From the NCBI RefSeq assembly GCF_008369935.1, contig NZ_VTUZ01000032.1, forward strand, positions 54,159-118,158: a stretch of DNA of 64,000 nucleotides. The letters run 5' to 3'. Position 1 is the stretch's first letter, and each line of letters opens with the position of its first letter. The notes beneath the pieces were generated by a model, which made no database searches, was not told where the DNA came from, and worked only from the letters and a program-made list of their open reading frames with translations. Positions 17,255 through 27,822 of the stretch are shown here, piece by piece. Position numbers and translations under genes: made by a program. The stretch comes from Paraburkholderia panacisoli. GTDB taxonomy: Bacteria > Pseudomonadota > Gammaproteobacteria > Burkholderiales > Burkholderiaceae.

Positions 17255-20200
17255 ATGATGAACGAGCCTACCTCCGCAAAACTGACACCCGTCAAGCAAG
17301 CCCTGCTGAAGATCGAAGCCTTGCGGCGCGAACTGAACAACGCCCGTCTGGTGGCGAGTGAGCCGATTGCGGTGGTTGGCATGGGCTGCCGTCTGCCCGG
17401 CGGCGCCAATTCGGCTGACCAGCTGTGGGCGATGCTTGCCGCCGGCACGGACGCGGTCATCGAGGTGCCCGCCGAGCGCTGGACCGACGCGATCTACGAT
17501 CCGCGCCCTGGACGACGCAATACCAGCTACAGCCTGCACGGCGCGTTCATCGACGAGGTCGACCGATTCGATCCGGAGTTCTTTGGCCTGTCCGGCCGCG
17601 AAGCTCACCATGTCGATCCTCAGCAACGCTTGCTGCTCGAGTGCTCGTGGCGCGCGATCGAAGATGCGGGATTCACCCGGGAAGGCATCGGCGCTTGCCG
17701 GACAGGCGTGTTCGTCGGATCGTCGCTGGACGACTATGCGCGCATTAGCGAACTGGTGCCTGGCGCCGAGCTCAGCTATGCGCAGACGTCGCTCGGCACC
17801 GCTCGCCCCTTCGCGGCAGGCCGCATTTCATACCTGTTCGGCTTTCATGGGCCAACGCTGCAACTCGACACCGCGTGTTCGTCGTCGCTCGTGACCGTGC
17901 ATCTGGCCTGCCAGAGCCTGCGTAACCGCGAATCCGATGTCGCGCTGGCGGGCGGCGTCAATCTGATGCTGTCGCCCGAGATGACGATCGCGTTGTGTGA
18001 GCTTCAGGCGCTGTCGCCGGATGGCCGGTGCAAGACCTTCGACGCGTCGGCCAACGGCTATGTGCGCGGCGAGGGTTGCGGCGTGATCGCGCTGATGCGC
18101 CTGTCGGACGCGCGTGCGCAGAAGCGCCCGATTCGCGCGGTGATTCGCGGTTCGGCGGTGAATCATGACGGCAGGAGCAACGGCATGACCGCGCCGAATG
18201 GCCGCGCGCAGCGCGAAGTGATCCGCGACGCGTTGACCCGCGCGGGCGTCGCGCCGGAGGAGGTCGACTACGTCGAGGCGCACGGAACGGGTACGCAGCT
18301 CGGCGACCCGATCGAACTGCGCGCGTTGCATGACGTCTATTGCCACGACGTGCAGCGTAATCAGGACCTGTACGTCGGCAGTATCAAGACGAACATGGGG
18401 CACCTCGAAGCGGCCGCATCGGTGTCGGGCTTGATGAAGGTTATCTGTTCGCTCGAGAAGGCCGAAATACCGAAGCATCTGCACCTGGACACACCGACGC
18501 CGCACGTCGACTGGCAAAGCAATGGCATCAAGGTCGTCACGCAGCACATGGCGTGGCCGTCGAACCGGCCAGGCAAGCGCGTCGCGGGGATCAGCTCGTT
18601 CGGCATGAGCGGCACCAACGCTCACCTGATCATCGAATCGTGGCAGGACGACCGTGCAGACGGGGCCGACGCGCCCATTGCGGATGACCCCGCGCTCGTG
18701 CAATCGCTACCCGCGCGTCCCGAAATCTTTCCTTTCTCGGCACACACGCCGTCGACGCTCGCTCGCTCGCTGGCCGACTGCGCCGCGCAACTGCGCACGA
18801 ATCCGTCCATTCAGCCACACGACTTCGCCCATTCGCTGCGGGTCGGACGCGACACCCAAAGACATCGCATCGCGCTCGTCGCCGGCACCCGCGAGCAACT
18901 TATCGAGGCGTTGACGCAGACCGAACACGCGTGTCGTGCCGAACGGTCTCCTCGGGCAAACGAGCCGGGCAAGCTCGCCTTTCTGTTTACGGGGCAGGGT
19001 GCGCAGCACGCGGGCATGGCGCGGCAGCTCTATCAGACGTTTCCGCTCTTTCGCGAAGCACTCGACGAGTGCGACGGCCACTTCGAGGCACTCGGCGAAC
19101 ACTCGCTGATCGATGTGCTGTGGGGCGACAAACAGACGCTGATTCACGAAACCCGCTACACGCAACCGGCGATGTTCGCAATCGAGACGGCGCTGGCGCG
19201 CCTGTGGATGCATTGGGGCATCGTGCCGGACGTGCTGATGGGACATAGCATCGGCGAGTACGCGGCCGCTTGCCTCGCGGGCGTGTTCTCTCTCTCGGAC
19301 GCTTGCCGGCTGGTCGTGGCGCGCGGGCAGCTGATGGAGACGATGACGCCTCCCGGCAAGATGTTGGCGGTGCTGACGCCGGCTGCGAAACTGGCTGGCT
19401 ACCTGAGCGCATACCATGGACGCGTCGAGCTGGCTGCGGACAACGGACCCAGCAATGCTGTCGTGTCGGGCGATGCCGATGGTATCGACGAACTGGCGCG
19501 ACAGCTCGAGTGCGACGGCATCTCGACACGCGCGCTCAGTGTGTCACGCGCGTTTCACTCGCCACTGATGGAACCGATGCTCGATGCGTTCGGCGAGGTC
19601 ACGGCGTCGGTCCGATATCAGCCGCCGCGCATCCGTCTCGTGTCAAACGTCTCGGGCATCTTCGAGGCAGAGCGGTTTTGCGATCCGGCGTACTGGGTCC
19701 AGCACGTGCGTGCCGCGGTGAATTTCCGCCAGGGCGTGGGCACGCTGTCGGCCGACGGCATACGGACATTCATCGAGATCGGACCGGGTAAGACGCTCAC
19801 GAGCCTCGTCAAGGCTTGTTGTGCCATGCAGGGGGGAGGGCGCGCAATTAGCGCGCTGCATAGCTTCGGCGATCCGGAGAATGAATGCGAGCAGTTGCTC
19901 AAAACGCTGGCCGACGTGTACGCAGCGGGACGTCGCGTCGATTGGGACGCCTTCGAACGCTCGCGTGCGCAGCATCGCACCGCGCGCCGACTCCTGTTGC
20001 CGCCCTATCCGCTCGAGCCGGGCCATTACTGGATCGGCGCGCGTCAGGCGGTGGAGCGCGCGCGGCCGTTGAGCAGCGCTCTCGCAGCGGCTGCGCCAGC
20101 ACACAACAGCCTGCTCGGTCAGCAATTGATGCTGCCAGCGCTCGACGGAAGGCGTTACGAGAACCGCCTCTGCGTCAGCGAGCTGCCCTTTCTCGAAGGT

Positions 20201-22915
20201 CATGCAGTGCACGGAGGGCTTGTGTTTCCCGCTGCGGGGTTCATTGAGGTTGTGCTGGACGCGGCGCAGCGTGGCAAGTCGTCTGTCGATACCGCGGACG
20301 GGTCTCGGGCGCCGTGGTTGCACGTGCAGGAGCTGTCGTTCGACCATCCGCTCGTGCTCGACCGTCAGCGGCCGTTTCTGCTCGGCACGGTCGTGCACGC
20401 AGCAGAAAGCGCAAAAGGCACCGTGAAGGCGGCGCGCGCGCACCTGGAAATCTACTCACGAAACGCTGACGATGCAGAGCCGGAGCCGCAATGGGTCAAT
20501 CATTGTTCGGCGTGGCTGCCCGCGACGGCGGACTGCACCCATGGCGACGCCGACACGCCGACACTCACGGCGTGTCAGGAACGTTGCACGCAGGCGCTGC
20601 CCGTCGACCTGTTCTACGAGCGGCTGCGTGAAAGGGGGCTCGCGTATGACGGCGCGTTCCGATCGATCCGCCGCATCTGGCGCTCGGACGATGCGGCGCT
20701 GTCCCGTATTGAGATCGATCCGGCGCACGCGTGCGTTGCGGCGCGATCGATCCATCCCGCCGTGCTCGACAACTGCTTCCAGACCGTGGCCGCCGCGCTT
20801 TGGGACGCGGGGCTCAAAATGACGTACGTGCCGGTCGGCATCAATCACCTTGCTTGTCAGCCCATCCCCGACACGCGTGTGGTGTGGTGCGCGGTGCGCG
20901 TCAAGTCGCGCCGGCATCTGGTGAGCGCAGATCTGTGGGTTTATGACGATGCAGGGCAATGCGTTGCGTTGATCGCACATCTGCAACTGCTGGCCGTCGA
21001 TCCACGAAAATTCGCTGCGGCGCGTCCACACGCGAACCTTTACAGCCTTGCCTGGCGTGCGCTACCGATCGAGGCCGGCAGCGCTCTGCCTGCGCAGGCC
21101 AGTTATGTGCTGGTAACGGGCGATGCGGCGCCGGGCGACCAGATCGCAGCCCAGTTGAGTGCGGCCGGCACTGATTGCCCTATTGTGCGGCAGTTCGCAG
21201 AACCGCCCGACGGCGACGACGAGTGCGTGCGGCGCTTTCGCAAGGCGCTTTCCGCAGTCGCGTCGTGTGCAACTGCGTCCGATTCCGTTCAGATCCTGTA
21301 TGTCTGGCCGCACGCTCCATCGGCTAGCGATGCGAGGTCAAGCGAAGAGGAGTTGGGGCAGGTCGCCGATGCGTATCGCCGGTTCGCGAACTTCTGGCGC
21401 GCCGTGCAGGCGACCGACTGGTCAGGTCGCCGGTTGATGGTGTGCATCGTCACACAGTCGGCCCAGTGCATTCCGGGCCACGACCGGCTCGTCGATCCAG
21501 CCCAGGCCGCCGCCTGGGGCGTCGCACGCAGCCTGATGCACGAAAGTGGCGATATCCGCGTGCTTGCGGCCGATCTGCCCGGGCCGGACCCGGCCTCTTG
21601 CGAGGCATTGCTGGCGGCGATCGGCGAGTCGGTCCGGACCGGCGAAATGCAGTTTGCGATGCGCGGCCGTGCGATGTATGTACCGCGCCTCGTGCGGCGT
21701 AACGCGCCCGCGGCCAGGCCGCTCGCACGCGGTGCGTATCTCGTCACGGGAGGGCGCGGCGCGATCGGCACCCGGCTGATCGAATGGCTGATCGCAAAGG
21801 GGATGCCGAAGATCGTGTCGGTGAGCCGGCAACTGCCTGCGGAGGCGGAACGCGGCCGGCTGACCCAACTTGCCCTGGCGCATGACTCGGCGCTCGAGTT
21901 CGCGGCCGTCGATATCGCATCGGCTGCGGAGGTGGACGAGCTGATCAAGTCCATCGAAGCGGATGCGGCCCGTCCACTCAAAGGCATCCTGCACGCGGCC
22001 GGCACGCTGGAAGACGGGCTGCTGCTCACGCAACCGATGTCGTCGGTGATGAAGGTGCTGACGCCGAAAATCGCCGGCACGTTGAACCTGCATCGCGCCA
22101 CTGCCCATCTTGCCGTGAATCACTTCGTGTCGTTCTCGTCGATCGTGTCGTGCATCGGATCGCCGGGGCAGTGCGCCTACGCGGCAGCCAACGCGTATCT
22201 CGATGCGCTCAGCCTCGGACGTAACGAAGAGGGCCTGTCGGGCCATGTGATGAACTGGGGGCTGTGGGGTGGCAAGGGCATGGCCGAACAGCTCGATGCA
22301 CAGCAGCTGCGGCGCATCGAGACCTATGGCCTCAAGGTGCTCGACCCTGACGCGGCGCTGCACGAGCTCGACGGGTTGATGGCCGAGCGCCAGGGGCAGA
22401 GCCAGATCTGGAACGTCGATGTCGATACGTTGCTCAAGCGCAGCGCCAGCGGTTCGCTGCGAACGCTGCTGAAGGAAATCACGGATGGCCCAGCGAACGT
22501 CCCGGCCGGAACCGCCGGTAGCGCGTCGAGTCTCGGACAACGGCTCGCTGCTCTGCCAGACGGCGAACGTGAAACGGCCCTGCGCGATCATCTGGCCGGC
22601 GAGATCGCGGCAACGTTGCAGATTGCGCCCGAGCGCGTCAGCCCGAGCGTAGCGCTGATCGAACTCGGGCTCGACTCGCTGATGGCTGCGGAATTCCGCA
22701 ACGCGTTGCGCGATGAACTGGGCGTCGATATTCCGTTCGGGCGGCTGCTGGAAGGCGCCACGCTCAACGACGTCGTCAGCACGATCGTCGACACCATGGG
22801 GCGCGGCGCGACTGCGCCCACGGCGGTGCAGACAGAGCCGCGCTCGGCCAACCAACTCGACGTCGTATCCAGCGAAGCCACATTCGGCGTGGAAATGGAG
22901 GGTGGCGAACTATGA
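17255..22915 (+). CDS. Type I polyketide synthase module KS-AT-DH-KR-ACP
   Basis: The 1886-aa module has an N-terminal docking helix, then KS (about 30-460; Cys208 in DTACSSS, EAHGTGTQLGDP, GHLEAAASV), then AT (about 565-870; Ser665 in GHSIGEYAA, with RAFHS at 765-769 indicating malonyl-CoA). The DH (about 950-1260) has His983 in HAVHGGLVFP and Asp1172 in VLDNCFQ. The KR has GGRGAIG at 1499-1505 and Tyr1642 in CAYAAANAYL, with LED in the place of the LDD of B-type reductases. The ACP serine is Ser1808 (LGLDSLMA). There is no ER. The module extends the fatty acyl chain by two carbons and should leave a 2-enoyl thioester. It overlaps the next gene by ATGA. Confidence 0.95.
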   Translation: MMNEPTSAKLTPVKQALLKIEALRRELNNARLVASEPIAVVGMGCRLPGGANSADQLWAMLAAGTDAVIEVPAERWTDAIYDPRPGRRNTSYSLHGAFIDEVDRFDPEFFGLSGREAHHVDPQQRLLLECSWRAIEDAGFTREGIGACRTGVFVGSSLDDYARISELVPGAELSYAQTSLGTARPFAAGRISYLFGFHGPTLQLDTACSSSLVTVHLACQSLRNRESDVALAGGVNLMLSPEMTIALCELQALSPDGRCKTFDASANGYVRGEGCGVIALMRLSDARAQKRPIRAVIRGSAVNHDGRSNGMTAPNGRAQREVIRDALTRAGVAPEEVDYVEAHGTGTQLGDPIELRALHDVYCHDVQRNQDLYVGSIKTNMGHLEAAASVSGLMKVICSLEKAEIPKHLHLDTPTPHVDWQSNGIKVVTQHMAWPSNRPGKRVAGISSFGMSGTNAHLIIESWQDDRADGADAPIADDPALVQSLPARPEIFPFSAHTPSTLARSLADCAAQLRTNPSIQPHDFAHSLRVGRDTQRHRIALVAGTREQLIEALTQTEHACRAERSPRANEPGKLAFLFTGQGAQHAGMARQLYQTFPLFREALDECDGHFEALGEHSLIDVLWGDKQTLIHETRYTQPAMFAIETALARLWMHWGIVPDVLMGHSIGEYAAACLAGVFSLSDACRLVVARGQLMETMTPPGKMLAVLTPAAKLAGYLSAYHGRVELAADNGPSNAVVSGDADGIDELARQLECDGISTRALSVSRAFHSPLMEPMLDAFGEVTASVRYQPPRIRLVSNVSGIFEAERFCDPAYWVQHVRAAVNFRQGVGTLSADGIRTFIEIGPGKTLTSLVKACCAMQGGGRAISALHSFGDPENECEQLLKTLADVYAAGRRVDWDAFERSRAQHRTARRLLLPPYPLEPGHYWIGARQAVERARPLSSALAAAAPAHNSLLGQQLMLPALDGRRYENRLCVSELPFLEGHAVHGGLVFPAAGFIEVVLDAAQRGKSSVDTADGSRAPWLHVQELSFDHPLVLDRQRPFLLGTVVHAAESAKGTVKAARAHLEIYSRNADDAEPEPQWVNHCSAWLPATADCTHGDADTPTLTACQERCTQALPVDLFYERLRERGLAYDGAFRSIRRIWRSDDAALSRIEIDPAHACVAARSIHPAVLDNCFQTVAAALWDAGLKMTYVPVGINHLACQPIPDTRVVWCAVRVKSRRHLVSADLWVYDDAGQCVALIAHLQLLAVDPRKFAAARPHANLYSLAWRALPIEAGSALPAQASYVLVTGDAAPGDQIAAQLSAAGTDCPIVRQFAEPPDGDDECVRRFRKALSAVASCATASDSVQILYVWPHAPSASDARSSEEELGQVADAYRRFANFWRAVQATDWSGRRLMVCIVTQSAQCIPGHDRLVDPAQAAAWGVARSLMHESGDIRVLAADLPGPDPASCEALLAAIGESVRTGEMQFAMRGRAMYVPRLVRRNAPAARPLARGAYLVTGGRGAIGTRLIEWLIAKGMPKIVSVSRQLPAEAERGRLTQLALAHDSALEFAAVDIASAAEVDELIKSIEADAARPLKGILHAAGTLEDGLLLTQPMSSVMKVLTPKIAGTLNLHRATAHLAVNHFVSFSSIVSCIGSPGQCAYAAANAYLDALSLGRNEEGLSGHVMNWGLWGGKGMAEQLDAQQLRRIETYGLKVLDPDAALHELDGLMAERQGQSQIWNVDVDTLLKRSASGSLRTLLKEITDGPANVPAGTAGSASSLGQRLAALPDGERETALRDHLAGEIAATLQIAPERVSPSVALIELGLDSLMAAEFRNALRDELGVDIPFGRLLEGATLNDVVSTIVDTMGRGATAPTAVQTEPRSANQLDVVSSEATFGVEMEGGEL

Positions 22916-25900
22916 GTTCGATCGACTACATCAACGAACTCGCCGGACGAGGTATCCAGCTTTGGACGCAGGATGGCAAGCTGCAATACAAGGCGCCGAA
23001 GGATGCTGTAACGCCGGAACTGCTTGCCGAGCTCAAGCAACACAAGGCGACGCTGATCGCTCTGCTCGAACAGTTCGCCGGAACGGCGGGCAGCTATCCG
23101 CTCTCGTATGCGCAGAAGTCGTTGTGGTCGCTGCACCAGCTCAATCCGGACAGTGCTGCCTATAACGTGACGTATGCAACCCGACTTGACGACTCGGTCG
23201 ATCTGCCGACGCTGCATCGCTGCATCGACTATCTGATCGCCCGGCATCCGATCCTGCGCACCGTCTATCGCGTGGTGGACGCGCAGCCACGCCAGCAGGT
23301 CAGCGCCGAGTCCAGCACGCGGTTCACCATCGACCGTGTCTTTGACGCCGACGATGCCGCGATCCGGCGCTGGATCGACCAGGAGGCGAACCGGCCATTC
23401 GACCTCACACAGTCGCCGATACGCATGAAGTTGCTGGTCAACGAGCGTAGCGAAACGACCGGGCAAACAATCCGACGCGTGCTGCTGCTAAACGTGCACC
23501 ACATCGCGGCAGATTTCTGGTCGCTAGAAATCCTGATCCGTGAACTGCACGCGTTGTACCAGATGGCCATTGCACAGCCAGAATCGGAACAGCCGCTGAA
23601 ATTGCCACGCCTGACACTGCAATACAAGGACTGTGTACAGCGCGAGGCAGAGCGGCTGCAGAGCGGTGACGGTGTGGCGCTCGCCGAGTTCTGGCGACGC
23701 GAGTTGCAAGGCGCGCTGCCGGTGCTGAATCTCGCGACCGATCGCATCCGGCCGTCGCTGAAAACCGAGAACGGCCGGGTACATAGTGTTGCGCTCGGCA
23801 TGGACCTATCGAGAGCCGTCAAGGAAGCCGCGCGCAGCCTGCGTGTCACACCGTACATGCTGCTGCTCGCCGTCTATCAACTGTTCCTGTTTCTGCACAC
23901 GGGGCAGTCGAGGCTGATGATCGGCACACCGACGGCGGGGCGCAGCGTGCCCGGCAGCGAAAGCGTGCTCGGACACTTCGTCAACACGGTGGTGCTCGCC
24001 TGCGAAGTTCGAGCCGATGAGCCGTTCGGCGCTCTGGTGAAGCGCACGCGCGAGATGATGCTGCGCGTCCTGGATCATCAGGATTATCCGTTTCCACTGC
24101 TGGTCGAGACATTGCGGCCGCCGCGCGATCCGAGCCGGTCTCCGGTCTATCAGGTGATGTACAACTGGAACCAGGCGCGTAGCGAAGCGAATACCGATCG
24201 GCCGCCTCAGGCGGCGTTCTATCGGGAATTACTGGCCGCGTCGAGCACAGGCACGCGCGGCGCAACGCACGACCTGACGCTGAACATGCAGGACATGGGT
24301 GTCGAGTATGTCGCCGCGTGGACGTTCAACACCGATTTGTTCGACGATGCGACGATCGAGCGTTTCGCGACCCAGTATGCTCGTCTTGTGGATCAAGTCC
24401 TGGCCCACCCCGGCCGGCTGACAGTCGAATACCGGATGGCGGCCCAGACGGCCCACGACGAAGCGTATGGGTGGATCGCGGATACGGGTGTCAACGCCGG
24501 ACAGTCGTCGTTGCGGCGCGTATCGCTCTTCCCTGATGCATCGAGGGATGCCCACCGGACGGCCTGGCAGTTCGACGGTCGTGCGATCGGCTGTGCAGAA
24601 TTGGCTGAAGCAGTTGATGTGGTGCGATCCCGATTGAAGGCGCTCGGAATCGGCGCGGGCAGCACTGTCTCGCTCCAGCTGCGCAGCATCGCCGAGTTGG
24701 CCGCCACGTTGCTCGCCGTGCTCGAGGTCGGCGCGTCTTGTCTGCTGCAGGACGAGCGGGCTCACGACGCCAATCATTCGAATGAACCGCACGTGTCCGT
24801 TGACGCGATCTGCCGCGGTGCGAGCGAAGCCTGGTCGGACTGGAATCCGCGTGAGATCGCCGTACTCAAGGGAACGGCGATGGACCCACCCGCGGGAGCG
24901 CACTGCGGCCATGGGGCCGAGCGGATCAAAGGGTTCATCGACGGGTTCGGCCAGCTGCTTCAGCTTGACGAAACCTGTCGCGCACTGGTTCTTCAAGGAA
25001 CGGACCGGCAACTCGCGCTATCGATCATGGCGAAGGCCGTGCTCGAAGGGGGGTGGGTCCGCCTGTCCGAACGCGTCTCGATCGGCCAGCTTGTCGGTGA
25101 CATCGGCGCGCAATCCGAACAGGCGCTCGCGGGTCTTCGCGAGTTGATTGCGAGCGAGCGTATCTCAGCGTTCCCGTTACCGACTCTATTGCTGCCGGCC
25201 GCACCGACCGAGCTCGAGAGTGTGAACGCACTGATCGCGTACGGCGATCATCCACACACACTCGAACAGTTGGCGCGCCTTCGTTCGACTCCGTGGGCGC
25301 TGTATTTCATGCCATTGCGCTGTTCCGATGCGTGGACGGGACCCGTCGCGTTCAGCCCGTCGCGCGGCGAATGGCATCTGGCACCGTTGCAGGGCTCCTA
25401 TCATTTTCCAATCGTGCTCGGTCAGTTCATGCGTCTCGCCGACGAGCGACAAGCCGGACGGCTCCATCTGGTACGCCGCGCGGGGGCGCGAGCGCAGGCG
25501 GCAGACCACATAGCGGGCTCGCAGGCCGATCAGGCGGCCGAAGTACAGCGCAGCCCCGGCTCCGACGACGAGCTGGCGCGCGCGCTGATCGATGGCGAGA
25601 TTGTCGCCACGCCCGTAACGATCACGAAGCGGTCCGGCTGCATGGTATGCCTCGATCCGTCATCGCGCGTCGTGACGCACCGGTTGGCGCCGTTTGCCAT
25701 CGGCCCCGTGGAGCGCTTCATCGCGTCTCGTGCGGGCGTGCAAACAGCGGTCTGTCACGTGATCGAATCGGACGGGACGGCCGTTTTCGCCGCCTACCTG
25801 CTACCGGAGGCTGGCGAATCGCCCGCTCAGCTCGAAAGTGCGCTACGGAAAAGCCTGAAGCAGAGATTTCCGGACTACATGCATCCGGAGACTTTCATGA

Positions 25901-27720
25901 TGCTGGAGCACCTGCCGCTCGATCGCGCCGGTGCACTCGACGCCGGCCGCCTGCCGTTGCCGCAACGCTCTTCGGCGGCAAGCCGCGCAGCGATCAGCGA
26001 CATCGAGCAGAAGCTCGCGGCTATCTGGTGCGAAGTGCTAGGGAAAACATCGGTGGGCATCGATGACGACTTTTTTGCGCTCGGCGGAGATTCGATACTT
26101 GCGGCCGTCATCGTCTCCAAGGCCACGCTCGAGGGCATGTATCTGAAGCCGAAGGATATCTTTGAACACCCGACGATCGCCGGCCTCGCGGGCGCGGTGA
26201 GCGCGGTTCCCGGCATCCAGGTGGAGCAGGGGGCGGTCACGGGCGAGGCCGTGCCAGGTCCCGCGTCGCAATGGTTCTTCGATCGAGTCAAGGTAGATCG
26301 CTCGCACTTCAATCAGGCACTTCTCGTCAGTCTGCGCGAGGCGCCGGACCTGGCTCTCATGCGGGAAACGCTGCGCCTCGTGTCACGCCATCATGACGTG
26401 CTGCGCTCACGCTTCGAAGAGCGCGCAGACGGATGGCGTCAGGTATTCACCCCGGACGATGACCAGGCGTGCGAGCCCGACTGGGCTGTCGTCTCATGTA
26501 CGACGAACGAAGGTCTGCCCTGCTCGAAAACCTGGAAGCAGGCGATTGCCAGCGCCCAGGTGGCACTCGATATCGAACGGGGCCGACTCTGGAGCGTGCG
26601 CTGGCTCGAAAGTACGACGCCGAGCGCGAGCCGGCTCCTGATTGTCGTGCATCACCTCGTCATCGACGGCGTGTCGTGGAACATCCTGCTGCAGGACATT
26701 GGTGACATTTACATGCAATTGCGTGAGCAGTCAGCGGTGAAGTTGCCGCTGAAGACCAGTTCGGCCAAGGCATGGGTCGAGCAGTGGACCGCGCTCAGCC
26801 AAAGCGATGCACTGGACGACGATCGCAGCTACTGGCAGAGCTTCTCGGCCCACGTGCATGGCACGCTGCTGGACCAAACCAAGGTCGCGCTGATGCGGCA
26901 TGGCCTCGCACCTATCGTGCACCATACCTACAACGAATCTTCGGGAAGCTGTACCACCACGCTCGACGCTGAACTGACGGAAGCGTTTCGTACCATCGCC
27001 CATCAGGCATACGGAACGGACGCCAACGATCTGCTGATCGCGGCGTTACATGCGGGTTTCCGCTCGTGGAGCAGCAGCGACGCGTTGCTTATCGATCTGG
27101 AAGGCCATGGCCGCGACGCGCTTGCCGATGTCGTCGATCTGAGCCGGAGCATCGGCTGGTTCACATCGATTTACCCGGTTCTTATTGACGCGTCGGCATC
27201 TGACGATCCCGGCCGCCTGATCAAGCAGGTCAAGGAGCGGCTGCGGCAAATCCCACACAAAGGGGCCAGCTTCGGTGTTCTGCGATATCTTGACGCGCCT
27301 CTGCGTGAGTCTCGCGATCTGGACCAACCATCGCTGGCTTCGCTGCCGAACTCGCCGGTACTGTTTACGTATCTCGGTCAACTAGACCAGATGGTCGGGT
27401 CGTCGACGTTTTATGGTGAGGCGCTCAAGCCGGCACTTGGCATCCGTAGCCCACGGCAACGCCGTACGCATCTGCTGGACGTATGCGCCTACATCGCGGA
27501 CGGCCGGCTCACGATCGAATCGAGCTTCCACGGCATGCCTGGCGTCGACGAGAGCATCGGCTGTCTGATGGGCCGGGTCAACGATGCACTGACGATGCTG
27601 ATTCGACATTGCTGCACCGAAGGCGCCGGTGGGCTGACACCGTCCGACGTTCCGCAAATCGACGTCGACCAGGATGGGCTCGACGAACTGCTGGACGAGA
27701 TCGAAGCGCTTGAGCGCTAA
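22912..27720 (+). CDS. NRPS module: TubC-type docking-C-A(degenerate)-PCP-E
   Basis: The 1602-aa protein starts with a TubC-like docking domain (residues 1-55, INELAGRGIQLWTQDGKLQY). The C domain has HHIAADFWS at 196-204. Residues about 540-1025 align in order with an A domain, but the signatures are lost: VLKGTAMDPPAG replaces the TSGTTGxPKG P-loop, no TGD hinge is visible, and LPLDRAGALDAGRLPLP replaces the NGK lysine motif. The PCP is intact (FALGGDSILA, Ser1061). An epimerisation domain follows: HHLVIDGVSWNIL with His1247/1248 and Asp1252, LEGHGRDA, and VLFTYLGQLD. It should hold a D-configured residue that it cannot activate itself, so loading in trans is required. Confidence 0.92.
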   Translation: MSSIDYINELAGRGIQLWTQDGKLQYKAPKDAVTPELLAELKQHKATLIALLEQFAGTAGSYPLSYAQKSLWSLHQLNPDSAAYNVTYATRLDDSVDLPTLHRCIDYLIARHPILRTVYRVVDAQPRQQVSAESSTRFTIDRVFDADDAAIRRWIDQEANRPFDLTQSPIRMKLLVNERSETTGQTIRRVLLLNVHHIAADFWSLEILIRELHALYQMAIAQPESEQPLKLPRLTLQYKDCVQREAERLQSGDGVALAEFWRRELQGALPVLNLATDRIRPSLKTENGRVHSVALGMDLSRAVKEAARSLRVTPYMLLLAVYQLFLFLHTGQSRLMIGTPTAGRSVPGSESVLGHFVNTVVLACEVRADEPFGALVKRTREMMLRVLDHQDYPFPLLVETLRPPRDPSRSPVYQVMYNWNQARSEANTDRPPQAAFYRELLAASSTGTRGATHDLTLNMQDMGVEYVAAWTFNTDLFDDATIERFATQYARLVDQVLAHPGRLTVEYRMAAQTAHDEAYGWIADTGVNAGQSSLRRVSLFPDASRDAHRTAWQFDGRAIGCAELAEAVDVVRSRLKALGIGAGSTVSLQLRSIAELAATLLAVLEVGASCLLQDERAHDANHSNEPHVSVDAICRGASEAWSDWNPREIAVLKGTAMDPPAGAHCGHGAERIKGFIDGFGQLLQLDETCRALVLQGTDRQLALSIMAKAVLEGGWVRLSERVSIGQLVGDIGAQSEQALAGLRELIASERISAFPLPTLLLPAAPTELESVNALIAYGDHPHTLEQLARLRSTPWALYFMPLRCSDAWTGPVAFSPSRGEWHLAPLQGSYHFPIVLGQFMRLADERQAGRLHLVRRAGARAQAADHIAGSQADQAAEVQRSPGSDDELARALIDGEIVATPVTITKRSGCMVCLDPSSRVVTHRLAPFAIGPVERFIASRAGVQTAVCHVIESDGTAVFAAYLLPEAGESPAQLESALRKSLKQRFPDYMHPETFMMLEHLPLDRAGALDAGRLPLPQRSSAASRAAISDIEQKLAAIWCEVLGKTSVGIDDDFFALGGDSILAAVIVSKATLEGMYLKPKDIFEHPTIAGLAGAVSAVPGIQVEQGAVTGEAVPGPASQWFFDRVKVDRSHFNQALLVSLREAPDLALMRETLRLVSRHHDVLRSRFEERADGWRQVFTPDDDQACEPDWAVVSCTTNEGLPCSKTWKQAIASAQVALDIERGRLWSVRWLESTTPSASRLLIVVHHLVIDGVSWNILLQDIGDIYMQLREQSAVKLPLKTSSAKAWVEQWTALSQSDALDDDRSYWQSFSAHVHGTLLDQTKVALMRHGLAPIVHHTYNESSGSCTTTLDAELTEAFRTIAHQAYGTDANDLLIAALHAGFRSWSSSDALLIDLEGHGRDALADVVDLSRSIGWFTSIYPVLIDASASDDPGRLIKQVKERLRQIPHKGASFGVLRYLDAPLRESRDLDQPSLASLPNSPVLFTYLGQLDQMVGSSTFYGEALKPALGIRSPRQRRTHLLDVCAYIADGRLTIESSFHGMPGVDESIGCLMGRVNDALTMLIRHCCTEGAGGLTPSDVPQIDVDQDGLDELLDEIEALER

Positions 27721-27822
27721 CAATGGCATGTGGCGGGCAATCCCGGTCGCCAGGTGCCACGCGTCACGGCGCGTTGCACCGCCACGCACGCTAAACGCAC
27801 GAAACCGAGGCAGGAAGCCGAG

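Noticed and set aside
21422..22855. A 477-residue antisense frame in the PKS
   Set aside because: It lies opposite intact KR and ACP motifs and has shadow-like composition.
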